This document shows, piece after piece, positions 27,840-35,892 of a DNA stretch of 64,000 nt. The stretch comes from Curtobacterium sp. MCJR17_020 (GTDB taxonomy: Bacteria; Actinomycetota; Actinomycetes; Actinomycetales; Microbacteriaceae). The stretch is taken from contig NZ_CP126260.1 of the NCBI RefSeq assembly GCF_003234365.2, forward strand, positions 1,302,001 through 1,366,000, given 5' to 3'. Position 1 is the first letter of the stretch. Each line of letters opens with the position of its first letter. The notes beneath the pieces were generated by a model, which was not told where the DNA came from, made no database searches, and saw nothing but the letters and a program-made list of their open reading frames with translations. A program made the translations under genes and the position numbers.

Positions 27840-29969
27840 CTACGCGACCGTGGCCAGCGCGAAGGGCAGCACGGCGGCGGCCCCGGCACGCCGGAGTTCG
27901 CGGCCCGCGACGGTCACCGTCCACCGGCTGTCGACCAGGTCGTCGACGAGCAGCACCGGACCCTCGTGGGACTGCAACGCCGCAGCGAGCTCGGGTCCGA
28001 CCTGGAACGTGTCCCACACGCCCGACAACCGGTACGCGCTGTTCGTCGCACCGTCGCCGCGGGGTGTGCCGCCGTTCCGGTCGAGCGTGCCGAGGAACTG
28101 CAGCCGTCCGATCGTCGACAGCGCCTGGGCCAGCGACCCCACGAGCTGCGGCCGTGACCGCGAGGACATCGCCACGACCCCGGTCGGCCGGGTCTCCCAC
28201 GGCCAGTCCTTGAGCGCCCGGACACAGCCGTCGACGAGCTCGCGGGAGATCGAGGCGTCGGGTGTGGACGGCGAGAACAGTGCACGCAGCGGTCCGCCCC
28301 AGCCGAGGTCGGTCAGCCGCGCCACCGCGCGGCCGGGCTGCACGAGCTCGTCGGCGCCGATCTTGCCCCGCACCGAGACCCCGAGCGACGACATCCCCGA
28401 GGGCCACTGGGCACGCGGGGCGATCTCGACGCCGACCTTGTCGAGCGCAGCAGCCGCACCGGACGAGTCCGAGTCGGAGACCGAGGTCGGGAACCACGCC
28501 CCGGCACAGTTGTCGCAGCGGCCGCAGGGCTCCGCGGAGGGGTCGTCGAGGTCCTGCTGCAGCAGCTGCATGCGGCAGGCCGAGGTGGACTCGTAGTCGA
28601 GCATCGACGCTGCCTCGGCAGCGCGTGCCGCAGCGACCCGCTCGTACCGCGGGGCGTCGTACTGCCACGGCTGCCCGGTGGAGACCCAGCCGCCGGTGAC
28701 GCGCCGGACCGCCCCGTCGACGTCGAGCACCTTGAGCAGCAGCTCGAGTGTGGAACGCTTGATGTCGACCAGGCCCTCGAGGGCGACCGTCGACATCGCG
28801 GTGTCGGTGGACAGGGCGCCGAGCACGGCCGACGCGCGGGCCTCGGTCGGCATCGACGCGCTGGCGAAGTACTGCCAGATCTCGCGGTCCTCACGCCCGG
28901 GCAGCAGCAGCACGTCGGCGTTGTCGGTGGCACGACCCGCACGACCGATCTGCTGGTAGTAGGCGACGGGCGACGACGGAGCACCGACGTGCACGACGAA
29001 CCCGAGGTCCGGCTTGTCGAACCCCATGCCGAGCGCACTCGTGGCGACCAGGGCCTTCAGTTCGTTGCCCTTGAGCTGCTGCTCGAGCTGCTCCCGCTCG
29101 TCGGTGTCGGTGCGCCCCGTGTAGGCCCGGACGGCGTACCCGTTGTCGCGGAGCAGGCGGGCGATGTCCTCGGCAGCCGAGACCGTGAGCGTGTAGATGA
29201 TGCCGCTGCCGGGCAGGTCGCCGAGGTGCGCGAGCAGCCAGCCGAGCCGCTGCCGTGCGTCGGGCAGCGTCAGCACCCCGAGCCGCAGGGACGCCCGGGC
29301 GAGCGACCCGCGGATCGTGAACACCGGGTCGGCCGGGCCGGCGGTGAGCTGCTCGGCGACGTCCTCGACCACGCGCTCGTTCGCCGTCGCGGTGGTCGCC
29401 AGGACGGGGACCCCGTGGGGGAGGGACCGGATGAGTTCGGCCAACCGCCGGTAGTCCGGTCGGAAGTCGTGGCCCCAGTCCGAGATGCAGTGCGCCTCGT
29501 CGACCACGAGCATGCCCATCCGGGCGATCAGGGTCGGCATCTGCTCGTCGCGGAACTTCGGGTTGTTCAAGCGCTCGGGGGAGACGAGGAGCACGTCGAC
29601 CTCGTCACGGGCGAGCGCCGCCTGAGTCTCGCCCCACTCGTGTGCGTTCGCCGAGTTGATCGACACCGCACGGACCCCCGCGCGGGCAGCCGCAGCCACC
29701 TGGTCGCGCATCAGGGCGAGCAGCGGCGAGACCAGGACGGTCGGGCCGCCACCACGGCGACGGAGCAGCAGGGTCGCGAGGAAGTACACGGCGGACTTGC
29801 CCCACCCGGTGCGCTGCACGACCAGGGCGCGCTGCCGGTGCTCGACCAGGGCGGAGATCGCCTCGAGCTGGCCGGGATGGAAGACCGCGTCGGGGCGCCC
29901 CGTGAGCGCAGCGAGCGCCTGCTGTGCCTCGGCGGCGATGTCTGCAGAAGGCGGGGCGGTGGTTTCCAT
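27840..29969 (-). CDS. RecQ-family DNA helicase fused to a phosphoribosyltransferase-like domain
   Basis: Superfamily 2 3'-5' DNA helicase of 709 residues. Motor motifs: Q motif FHPGQLEAI, Walker A TGWGKS near 54, DEAH as VVDEAHCISDWGHDFRP, TTATA, and motif VI IGRAGR. The zinc cysteines (ACRMQLL...CGRCDNC) follow. The region ~600-709 is not the usual HRDC: it contains RPQLVGSLAQAL and VLLVDDLVDSRWTVTVAGRELRRAGA, the PRPP-loop pattern of type I phosphoribosyltransferases. CAGCAT (29976-29981, minus) ends 6 bases before the ATG. Helicase role is sure; the role of the tail is open. Confidence 0.93.
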   Translation of the reverse strand: METTAPPSADIAAEAQQALAALTGRPDAVFHPGQLEAISALVEHRQRALVVQRTGWGKSAVYFLATLLLRRRGGGPTVLVSPLLALMRDQVAAAARAGVRAVSINSANAHEWGETQAALARDEVDVLLVSPERLNNPKFRDEQMPTLIARMGMLVVDEAHCISDWGHDFRPDYRRLAELIRSLPHGVPVLATTATANERVVEDVAEQLTAGPADPVFTIRGSLARASLRLGVLTLPDARQRLGWLLAHLGDLPGSGIIYTLTVSAAEDIARLLRDNGYAVRAYTGRTDTDEREQLEQQLKGNELKALVATSALGMGFDKPDLGFVVHVGAPSSPVAYYQQIGRAGRATDNADVLLLPGREDREIWQYFASASMPTEARASAVLGALSTDTAMSTVALEGLVDIKRSTLELLLKVLDVDGAVRRVTGGWVSTGQPWQYDAPRYERVAAARAAEAASMLDYESTSACRMQLLQQDLDDPSAEPCGRCDNCAGAWFPTSVSDSDSSGAAAALDKVGVEIAPRAQWPSGMSSLGVSVRGKIGADELVQPGRAVARLTDLGWGGPLRALFSPSTPDASISRELVDGCVRALKDWPWETRPTGVVAMSSRSRPQLVGSLAQALSTIGRLQFLGTLDRNGGTPRGDGATNSAYRLSGVWDTFQVGPELAAALQSHEGPVLLVDDLVDSRWTVTVAGRELRRAGAAAVLPFALATVA

Positions 29970-30046
29970 ACCCCCATGCTGTCAGGAGCATCCGACGAAA
30001 CGGAGGCACCGCCTCCCGTCTGTGGACAACGCTGACAGGCGAGCCG

Positions 30047-31522
30047 CTACTGGTAGGTGACCAACGACGGCGTCGGCTGCACGTCCTGCATGGTCTGCGA
30101 CGGCGTCAGCATGGGCGTGTCCTCATCGGTGAAGTTCTTCCAGCCCCAGTGCAGGCCCTCGGGCGCGCCCTGGTGCAGCGCCTTCCACGTCGCCTGCTTG
30201 TCCGGCTGCGAGCCCTGCCCGTCGACGTGCACGAGCATGTCGAGCTCCGGGTGCGTCTTGAGCGCATCACGGTCCTGGATCATCGAGAGCCGGAACTGGT
30301 GCAGCACGAGCGCCTTCGGCGGCAGCCCCTCCTTCTCGACGAGCGACGCCAGCCACGAGGACACCTCGTTCACCTCGGACGCCGACACGCTGCCGATCTG
30401 CTCGAGCGGCACCTGGTCCTCCGTCAGCCGCCACTCCGGGTCGAGCGCGAGCCAGACCCCGGGCTTCTTCAGCAGCGACTCGTACTTCTTCGCCTGCGAC
30501 AGGAAGTCCGAGCGGCCCGGCTGCAGGTCGATGATCACGGGCATGTCGGCGTCGTGTGCGGCGTCGACGTAGGGCTCGAGCGTCGACACCGGCAGCTCCG
30601 TCGAGTAGTCGCCGTCCGCCCCGGCGTCACCCGCGGCGACGGTCGCGATGACCTCCATCGCGGGCGTCACGAGCTCGTCGGACTCGGCCCGGTACGGCTT
30701 CGCGACCTGCTCGGCGCGCTGGACGGTGGCCTCCGGCCCCTGTTCGCCGAGCACGCCCAGCGCCGGCGCGCCGGGAGCCCCGTAGAGCGCCACGTAGCGG
30801 TGCCCGTCGAACGGCCGCTGGCCGCCGTTCCGCAGCTGGAAGCCGCCCTCGGCCGCCCGTACCGTCCACTCCGGGTCCTGCAGCGCGTCGAACGCCGCAC
30901 CGACCAGGACCGTCTGGTGCTGCCTCCGCTCGTGCAGCGCCGTCACCACGTCGGGTGCGGCAGCCGGGTCGGTCACGCCCTCCGGCATGGTCACGAGCTT
31001 CGCTCCTGCGGCCTTGGCGGTCGCCACGGCGGCAGCGTCCGCACTCGCGTCCGCCACCACCACGGTGGCCTGCCGGGAGGCCCGGTTCGACTCCGGCGCG
31101 TCGCCGCCCTCAGACGCCTTCCGCTGTTCGACGTCCGTGTCGACCGACACATCGCCCTCGGCCTGGTACCAGTCAGCCCCGAGCCGATCGAGCTCGCGGG
31201 CGACGGCAGCGCTCTTGTTCTTGGTCGTCAGCAGCACCGGGACGTGGGCGCTCGCCGCAGCCTTGGCGGCATCACGGACCCCGTCGGTGTCGCCGGCCCG
31301 GGCGACGACCGCTCCCGGAGCACTCGCGAACAGGGCCTTGCTGACGCGGACGGACCGGGCTGCGGCGTCCGAGGCATCGGCCACCGTGACGGTGTCGGCC
31401 GACGCCTTCGCCAACCTCGGGCGGCTCGTGTCCGGCCCGCTCGAGGTACACCCGGCGGCTCCGAGCAGCAGTCCGGAGACCGCGATCGCGACGAGGACAC
31501 GAGGGGTGGGACGAGAACGCAT
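30047..31522 (-). CDS. Lipoprotein with CWB2-like repeats
   Basis: A 491-residue surface lipoprotein. The signal peptide ends in lipobox GAAGC with Cys at 25. Two adjacent stretches, SKALFASAPGAVVARAG to VPVLLTTKN and QATVVVADASADAAAVATA to LVTMPEG, resemble cell-wall-binding repeat 2 modules. The C-terminal ~220 residues (VIIDLQPGRSDFLSQA, VWLALDPEWRL, LVLHQFRLSMI) look like an alpha/beta enzyme barrel I cannot name. TAGGGT on the minus strand (31529-31534) is 6 bases before the ATG, so translation is probably leaderless. Confidence 0.8.
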   Translation of the reverse strand: MRSRPTPRVLVAIAVSGLLLGAAGCTSSGPDTSRPRLAKASADTVTVADASDAAARSVRVSKALFASAPGAVVARAGDTDGVRDAAKAAASAHVPVLLTTKNKSAAVARELDRLGADWYQAEGDVSVDTDVEQRKASEGGDAPESNRASRQATVVVADASADAAAVATAKAAGAKLVTMPEGVTDPAAAPDVVTALHERRQHQTVLVGAAFDALQDPEWTVRAAEGGFQLRNGGQRPFDGHRYVALYGAPGAPALGVLGEQGPEATVQRAEQVAKPYRAESDELVTPAMEVIATVAAGDAGADGDYSTELPVSTLEPYVDAAHDADMPVIIDLQPGRSDFLSQAKKYESLLKKPGVWLALDPEWRLTEDQVPLEQIGSVSASEVNEVSSWLASLVEKEGLPPKALVLHQFRLSMIQDRDALKTHPELDMLVHVDGQGSQPDKQATWKALHQGAPEGLHWGWKNFTDEDTPMLTPSQTMQDVQPTPSLVTYQ

Positions 31523-31528
31523 CGGGCC

Positions 31529-31534
31529 ACCCTA
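31529..31534 (-). promoter_or_regulatory. -10 box of the CWB2-like lipoprotein gene (leaderless)
   Basis: TAGGGT on the minus strand, 6 bases before the ATG at 31522. Confidence 0.55.
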
Positions 31535-31592
31535 CGAGCCACGCGGAGAGGTCCCTGGGAATCCGACGGGTGTCGTCTCGTAGAAGGGAGGC

Positions 31593-32423
31593 ATGCCCCA
31601 CCACCCCGACGACCACCCGCTCATCGGAGCCGTCCGGTCGCCCGAGGTCCACTGCATGACCCTCAACGTGCGGCGCCGCGTGCCGCGACCGTCCGCACAC
31701 CCGGACGCCTGGGAGCGTCGCCGTGATGCCATCACCGCGCTCGTCACCTCCGAAGCGCCCACCGTCCTCGCCGTCCAGGAGGCCCTCCCCACGCAGGCAG
31801 ACGACCTCACGGCCGGCCTCGGATCCGGTTGGGAGCCCGTCCTGGCCGGGCGCGGCGCGCGCGGCGGTGGCGAACAGGTCGGGCTCTTCCTCGACCGCTC
31901 GCGCCTCGACATCGTCGAGCGCCGCACGTGGGCTCTTTCCCGCACGCCGCACCGTCCAGGATCCCGCTCGTGGGCCACGTCCTTCCCCCGGCACGCCGTC
32001 GGAGCCGTCGTCGACGACCGCGCGACCGGCGCCCGGTTCCTGGCCATCGCGACGCACCTCGACGTCGCCTCGCCGTGGGCCCGACTGCGGTCCGCCGAAC
32101 TCCTCGGCCGGATCGTGCGACAGCGCGGCCTGCCCGCCGTCGTGATGGCCGACTGGAACAGTCCGGCAGGGTCTGCACCCTGGCGAGCACTGGCGGACGC
32201 TGGTGTCGTCGACAGCTGGGGGCGGGCCTCCCGGCAGATGGGTGAGCCGTACGGGACGTACCCGCACTACGGGAGTCCACGCGTCGGAGGCCGGCGCATC
32301 GACGGCGTCCTCGTGACGCCGGACGCGACCGTCGAGCGGGTCGCCGTGTCGAACCGGCGGCCGGGCGGGGTGTGGCCCTCTGACCACGCGGCCGTGCACG
32401 CGGTCGTGCGGTGGGCGTCGTGA
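31593..32423 (+). CDS. Endonuclease/exonuclease/phosphatase (EEP) family hydrolase
   Basis: Metal-dependent phosphodiesterase of the DNase I-like EEP fold, 276 residues. Motifs in order: MTLNVRR (Asn), AVQEALP (metal Glu), THLDVASPWARLRSAELL, VVMADWNSPAG (Asp-Asn pair), RRIDGVLV, and WPSDHAAVHAVV (catalytic Asp-His). Substrate is unknown. GGGAGG precedes ATG 31593. The downstream membrane gene overlaps its end. Confidence 0.88.
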   Translation: MPHHPDDHPLIGAVRSPEVHCMTLNVRRRVPRPSAHPDAWERRRDAITALVTSEAPTVLAVQEALPTQADDLTAGLGSGWEPVLAGRGARGGGEQVGLFLDRSRLDIVERRTWALSRTPHRPGSRSWATSFPRHAVGAVVDDRATGARFLAIATHLDVASPWARLRSAELLGRIVRQRGLPAVVMADWNSPAGSAPWRALADAGVVDSWGRASRQMGEPYGTYPHYGSPRVGGRRIDGVLVTPDATVERVAVSNRRPGGVWPSDHAAVHAVVRWAS

Positions 32424-33022
32424 TCGCCACGCTCGGGCCGACGTTCCTGCGGCCGAAGTTCCTGGTGGCCGACGTCGTGCGTGCCCTGACGCTCGTCAGC
32501 CTGGTCGTCGCGAGCATCGGGTGGGGCGGGACCGCGCTGCCGGTGATGGCACTGTCGTTGCTCGGGGTCGTGGTGCCGCGGATGCTCGGGCTCCGGCCCG
32601 CGTTCGACCTGGCGGTGTGCGTGCTCGTGCTCCTCGCGGGGTGGTCGAGCGTGCTCGAGTGGTACACGAGCGTGTTCCTGTGGGACAAGTTCATGCACGT
32701 CGTGCTCACCGGGCTGCTCGCCGCCGTGCTCTACGTCATCGGCGCTGACCTGCGCGCGGTGCCGGCGCCGGACGGGGAGCGGCGGGTGGTCGTCGCGGTC
32801 CTCGGACTGTGCGCGGGGCTCGCCATCGGGGCCGCGTGGGAGATGGGGGAGTGGCTCGGGCACAACTTCGTCGACTCGGCGATCTACGTCGGGTACGACG
32901 ACACCATCGGGGACCTGGCGGCAGACGGGGCCGGGGGGTTGCTCGTCGGGCTCGGGTTGCCGTGGTTGGCGGCGCGGCGTGAGGTGGTGCGACCGACTCG
33001 CCGTGGCACGGAGGGGGTCTGA
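32411..33022 (+). CDS. DUF2238/YjdF-like membrane protein
   Basis: A 203-residue integral membrane protein with about six hydrophobic segments. Family-like motifs are LEWYTSVFLWDKFMHVVLTG and AAWEMGEWLGHN...YDDTIGDLAADGAGGLLVG, in which Trp/Glu/Asp/His lie at membrane edges. Function unknown. GTG 32411 and GTG 32420 are both possible; the latter overlaps the EEP gene stop as GTGA and may be the true start. Confidence 0.75.
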   Translation: MGVVIATLGPTFLRPKFLVADVVRALTLVSLVVASIGWGGTALPVMALSLLGVVVPRMLGLRPAFDLAVCVLVLLAGWSSVLEWYTSVFLWDKFMHVVLTGLLAAVLYVIGADLRAVPAPDGERRVVVAVLGLCAGLAIGAAWEMGEWLGHNFVDSAIYVGYDDTIGDLAADGAGGLLVGLGLPWLAARREVVRPTRRGTEGV

Positions 33023-33029
33023 CGTCCGC

Positions 33030-33035
33030 TATGCT
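33030..33035 (+). promoter_or_regulatory. -10 box of the tRNA-Pro gene
   Basis: TATGCT, 71 bases before the mature tRNA. Two hairpins, around GAGGATCCTCC (33070-33080) and GAGTTC-TCCG-GAACTC (33089-33104), lie in the leader; the second ends 1 base before the tRNA and may guide 5' processing. Confidence 0.5.
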
Positions 33036-33105
33036 GGACCGGTCGCTCGCGCTCCGGTCGGAAGCGGGCGAGGATCCTCCGGGATCCTGAGTTCTCCGGA
33101 ACTCG

Positions 33106-33179
<74 letters not shown>

Positions 33180-33204
33180 CCGAAACGTGTCTGACACGAC
33201 GACA

Positions 33205-33233
33205 GAAGCCCACCGAGGATCTCGGTGGGCTTC
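33205..33233 (+). terminator. Terminator after tRNA-Pro
   Basis: GAAGCCCACCGAG-gat-CTCGGTGGGCTTC, a 13-bp perfect stem followed by TTCG-TTG, 26 bases after the tRNA. Confidence 0.9.
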
Positions 33234-33422
33234 TTCGTTGTTGGGTGGCAGCTGTGCAAGGCAGTCACATGGCGCCCCTCGGATTCACGTGATCGACGCA
33301 CCGCGTTCCGCGACGGGACCGGCTGGCGGACGTCCATCGGGACCTCCATCAGAGACGCGGACGGGCAGCGACGGCCACTCTCTGCGCCTCGTGCACGGCC
33401 CTACTGCGACCTGTTGGCGTAC

Positions 33423-33428
33423 TACGGT
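33423..33428 (+). promoter_or_regulatory. -10 box of the barstar-like gene (leaderless)
   Basis: TACGGT lies 6 bases before the GTG at 33435. It decides the start: the frame is open back to 33225, but that part overlaps the tRNA terminator. Confidence 0.55.
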
Positions 33429-33434
33429 TCGAGC

Positions 33435-33878
33435 GTGCCAGCATTCTCCACTGACAACATCCTCGGCAACAGGCTGGACTTCGAGATCGCCCGGGACGGG
33501 TTCGTCGGCAGGCTGCGAAACGATGCTGTGTTGCGTAACGCTGAGACGTGGCTTCGGCGCGAGGGCTACCGGGTCATAGCGATGGACGCCGGGGCCTGGA
33601 GTGACGACGAGCAGATGCTCATGGCCTTCGCGAAGGGCCTTCAGTTCCCTCGCCACTTCGGGAAGAACTTGGACGCGCTCAACGACTGCATGTCAGACGT
33701 CGCCGAGGCGGACTACGGATGGGATGCATCCGAGACTGGCCTCGTCCTGATCCTCTCCGGCTTCGACCACTTCGCTCAACGACTCCCACGGACCGCCGAC
33801 TCCGTGCAGCAGATTCTTCAGAGGCAGGGACGCTACGCAGCACTCTTCGGGAATCGCCTCCTCACGATCCTGTCCTGA
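33435..33878 (+). CDS. Barstar-family (ribonuclease inhibitor) protein
   Basis: A 147-residue protein whose C-terminal ~85 residues match barstar-like inhibitors: a helix before FPRHFGKNLDALNDCMSDV, where barstar contacts barnase, then the strand GLVLILSGFDHFAQRLP. The ~55 residues before it are specific to this protein (NRLDFEIARDGFVGRLRNDAVLRNAETWLRREGYRVIAMDAG). No ribonuclease gene adjoins it, so it is an orphan; it may protect against toxins from other cells. GTG 33435 is chosen from the -10 box. Confidence 0.8.
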   Translation: MPAFSTDNILGNRLDFEIARDGFVGRLRNDAVLRNAETWLRREGYRVIAMDAGAWSDDEQMLMAFAKGLQFPRHFGKNLDALNDCMSDVAEADYGWDASETGLVLILSGFDHFAQRLPRTADSVQQILQRQGRYAALFGNRLLTILS

Positions 33879-33960
33879 AGGGGATCGTCAACCAGACGGG
33901 CTGACCGCCTCGAGCGGTAGACCCCCATGGCTCGGAGCCGCCGGTACCGCACGGGCTTGG

Positions 33961-34554
33961 TCAGCGGCCTCTGCCGAGCGCGGACTCGATCCGGCTGATC
34001 GTCCGGCGCATCGCGTACTCGTCCTGCGCCGGCTGGTCGTCGGCCACCCACAAGTGGACTGCTCCGGGCCCCGATGTTCTGGCTGCAAGGTGGACCACGA
34101 TCCCCCATCTGTACGCGACGCCGCGCGGTGTGGGCTCGCTGAACACATCGAAGCCGAGCACCTCCGAGCGGAGGGCGATCGGTGTCCCCTGCCCGTCGTT
34201 GCGCGTCGACCAGCTCGTGATGCCCGTCCGGTCGAAGCCGAGGTCGCACGGAAACCAGATGCGCAGCCTCGGGCTCCAAGCCGCGAGGTCGGCGGCCGTC
34301 GTATCTGTCGCGTGCGCGGTGACGAACGCGGTACCTGGATGGATCTCGGCCTTCTGCTGTAGGCGCGCCCGCCGGCGGTGGTTGATCTCGGTGGTGACGC
34401 AGGCGACGCCGAACCCGAACGTGATGAGGATGCCGAGACGGAGCTCGGTGGTCAGGGCTCGTCCCTCGTCGTTGCCGATCAAGACCGCGAGGACGATCGT
34501 CGCGGCGCCGAAGACGACGGTGATGGCGGCGAGGAGGATCGTCGACGGGCGCAC
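33961..34554 (-). CDS. Hypothetical two-helix membrane protein
   Basis: A 197-residue protein I do not recognise. Two membrane helices near the N-terminus (ILLAAITVVFGAATIVLAVLI and LGILITFGFGVACVTTEI) are followed by a basic turn HRRRARLQQK and a cytoplasmic or extracellular domain rich in Trp/Asp (LRIWFPCDLGFDRTGITSW, GVAYRWGIVVHLAARTSG). GTG 34554 is the likely start. It faces the barstar gene tail-to-tail. Confidence 0.65.
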   Translation of the reverse strand: MRPSTILLAAITVVFGAATIVLAVLIGNDEGRALTTELRLGILITFGFGVACVTTEINHRRRARLQQKAEIHPGTAFVTAHATDTTAADLAAWSPRLRIWFPCDLGFDRTGITSWSTRNDGQGTPIALRSEVLGFDVFSEPTPRGVAYRWGIVVHLAARTSGPGAVHLWVADDQPAQDEYAMRRTISRIESALGRGR

Positions 34555-34798
34555 GGCTCGACAATGCCAGAACCCGCGGTGCAGTGGAATGCTCGCACCG
34601 TCACCGTGAGCACTGCGACAGCGGAGTGCGAACCGCCCGGTTGACGATCGGCTACCGGACTGGGCTGCTATTCAGCACCGAGGCTGCTACCTGTTGGGGT
34701 CGTGAGATGTACGGCGAGTGCGGTAGCCGCTTCGCACGTGCGAATTGTTCGGACGGTGCAACCTGTCCTGGTTCCCCTCACGCTGGCAGGATGGGCCC

Positions 34799-35530
34799 AT
34801 GGGGGATATTAAGCAGCGAACGTGGGCCATCGGAGCCGCCATCACCATCACGGTGGGATGCGCACTCAGCGGATGTGCCTCGAGCGGCAACGCCGACACT
34901 GACCGGGGCGAGGGAACGAAGACGGCGACTGCAACGCCGTCCGCACATGCCAGTATGACGGAGAGCGTGCTCTCTGAGGCGGTGCTCACCACAGCGGAAC
35001 TACCGGTTGGCGGCTGGGCCGAAAAACCCAGCAGTGCCTCCGCCAGTGACGGTGCGACGTCGACCGACGCGGAGGGGCCCGGTGCATGTGGCGCCGACTT
35101 CTCCGATGAACTCGGCGAGGATCTCGAGAACACTGCACAGAGCGGTCGGGACTGGACCCGAGAGTCCACCGGTGCATACCTCAACGTCGGTACGTTCGCC
35201 GACCCAGCCGCCGCCGAGCATGTACAAGCGATCACGAATGCTGTGCGAGGGTGCCCAACCGAGGGAAGCACCTTCACCATTGACGGTGCCGAGGAAACCA
35301 TCGTCACCACGGTGAAGGACCTCGGCTCCTGGGGCTCCGCCACGTACTGCGGCGGATTTGAAGCGCGCGGAGCCACAACGGTCGCGGGAACGACCTGCAT
35401 GATCGCCGGGGACGGGTTCGGCGTCATGGTGGTCGTTGGTGCCGCGTTCTCGTTCGATGTCCCAAAGGACGCCGAGGTGCAGCAAATCGTTGACGCCGCG
35501 TACCGGAAGGCCGCCGCGCAGCTCGGCTGA
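34799..35530 (+). CDS. Hypothetical lipoprotein
   Basis: A 243-residue exported protein: signal peptide with lipobox ALSGC (Cys near 26), a Thr/Ser/Ala-rich spacer, then a domain with four later cysteines (PGACGADF, RGCPTE, TYCGGF, TTCMI) that could form two disulfides. It resembles mycobacterial/actinobacterial sensor-like lipoproteins in length but I cannot assign a family. ATG 34799 follows GGCAGGA. A 7-bp inverted repeat ATGGGTC-CA-GACCCAT (35536-35551) after the stop may end transcription. Confidence 0.72.
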   Translation: MGDIKQRTWAIGAAITITVGCALSGCASSGNADTDRGEGTKTATATPSAHASMTESVLSEAVLTTAELPVGGWAEKPSSASASDGATSTDAEGPGACGADFSDELGEDLENTAQSGRDWTRESTGAYLNVGTFADPAAAEHVQAITNAVRGCPTEGSTFTIDGAEETIVTTVKDLGSWGSATYCGGFEARGATTVAGTTCMIAGDGFGVMVVVGAAFSFDVPKDAEVQQIVDAAYRKAAAQLG

Positions 35531-35551
35531 TGCGGATGGGTCCAGACCCAT

Positions 35552-35892
35552 GCTCAGATCTGTAGCGGAAATCGCGACCTCAACCCCAACGCCACGCAGA
35601 TCTCGTTGATCAGCGCTGTGGTGCTGAGGCATACCCCGTGCGACGGGGCGCTTAGGGCCTGCGGTCTTTCGCCTCCGCGCCTTCGCTTGCCGTACCTACT
35701 CGATGTGAGTGGTCAACGCTCGGTGCCATATTCGCGATACGCGGCCCTGCGCGGATGCTCCGCCACGGTGGGTCCACCAGTGCCGACGAGCGAAGCCCCC
35801 CGAACGCGGCACGCGGAACCCTCACTTTGCTCCGGTTGGTCCGACAGAATATCTACTGAGGATCCGACGCCGCTGTCGGGTCCCGATTAGCC
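35552..35892. other. Gene-free stretch before the TrlF-like gene
   Basis: About 340 bases with no credible coding frame: short frames lack start signals and the GC-skewed third positions of local genes. It probably holds the promoter of the following ATPase, but no clear -10/-35 pair or operator stands out. Confidence 0.5.
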
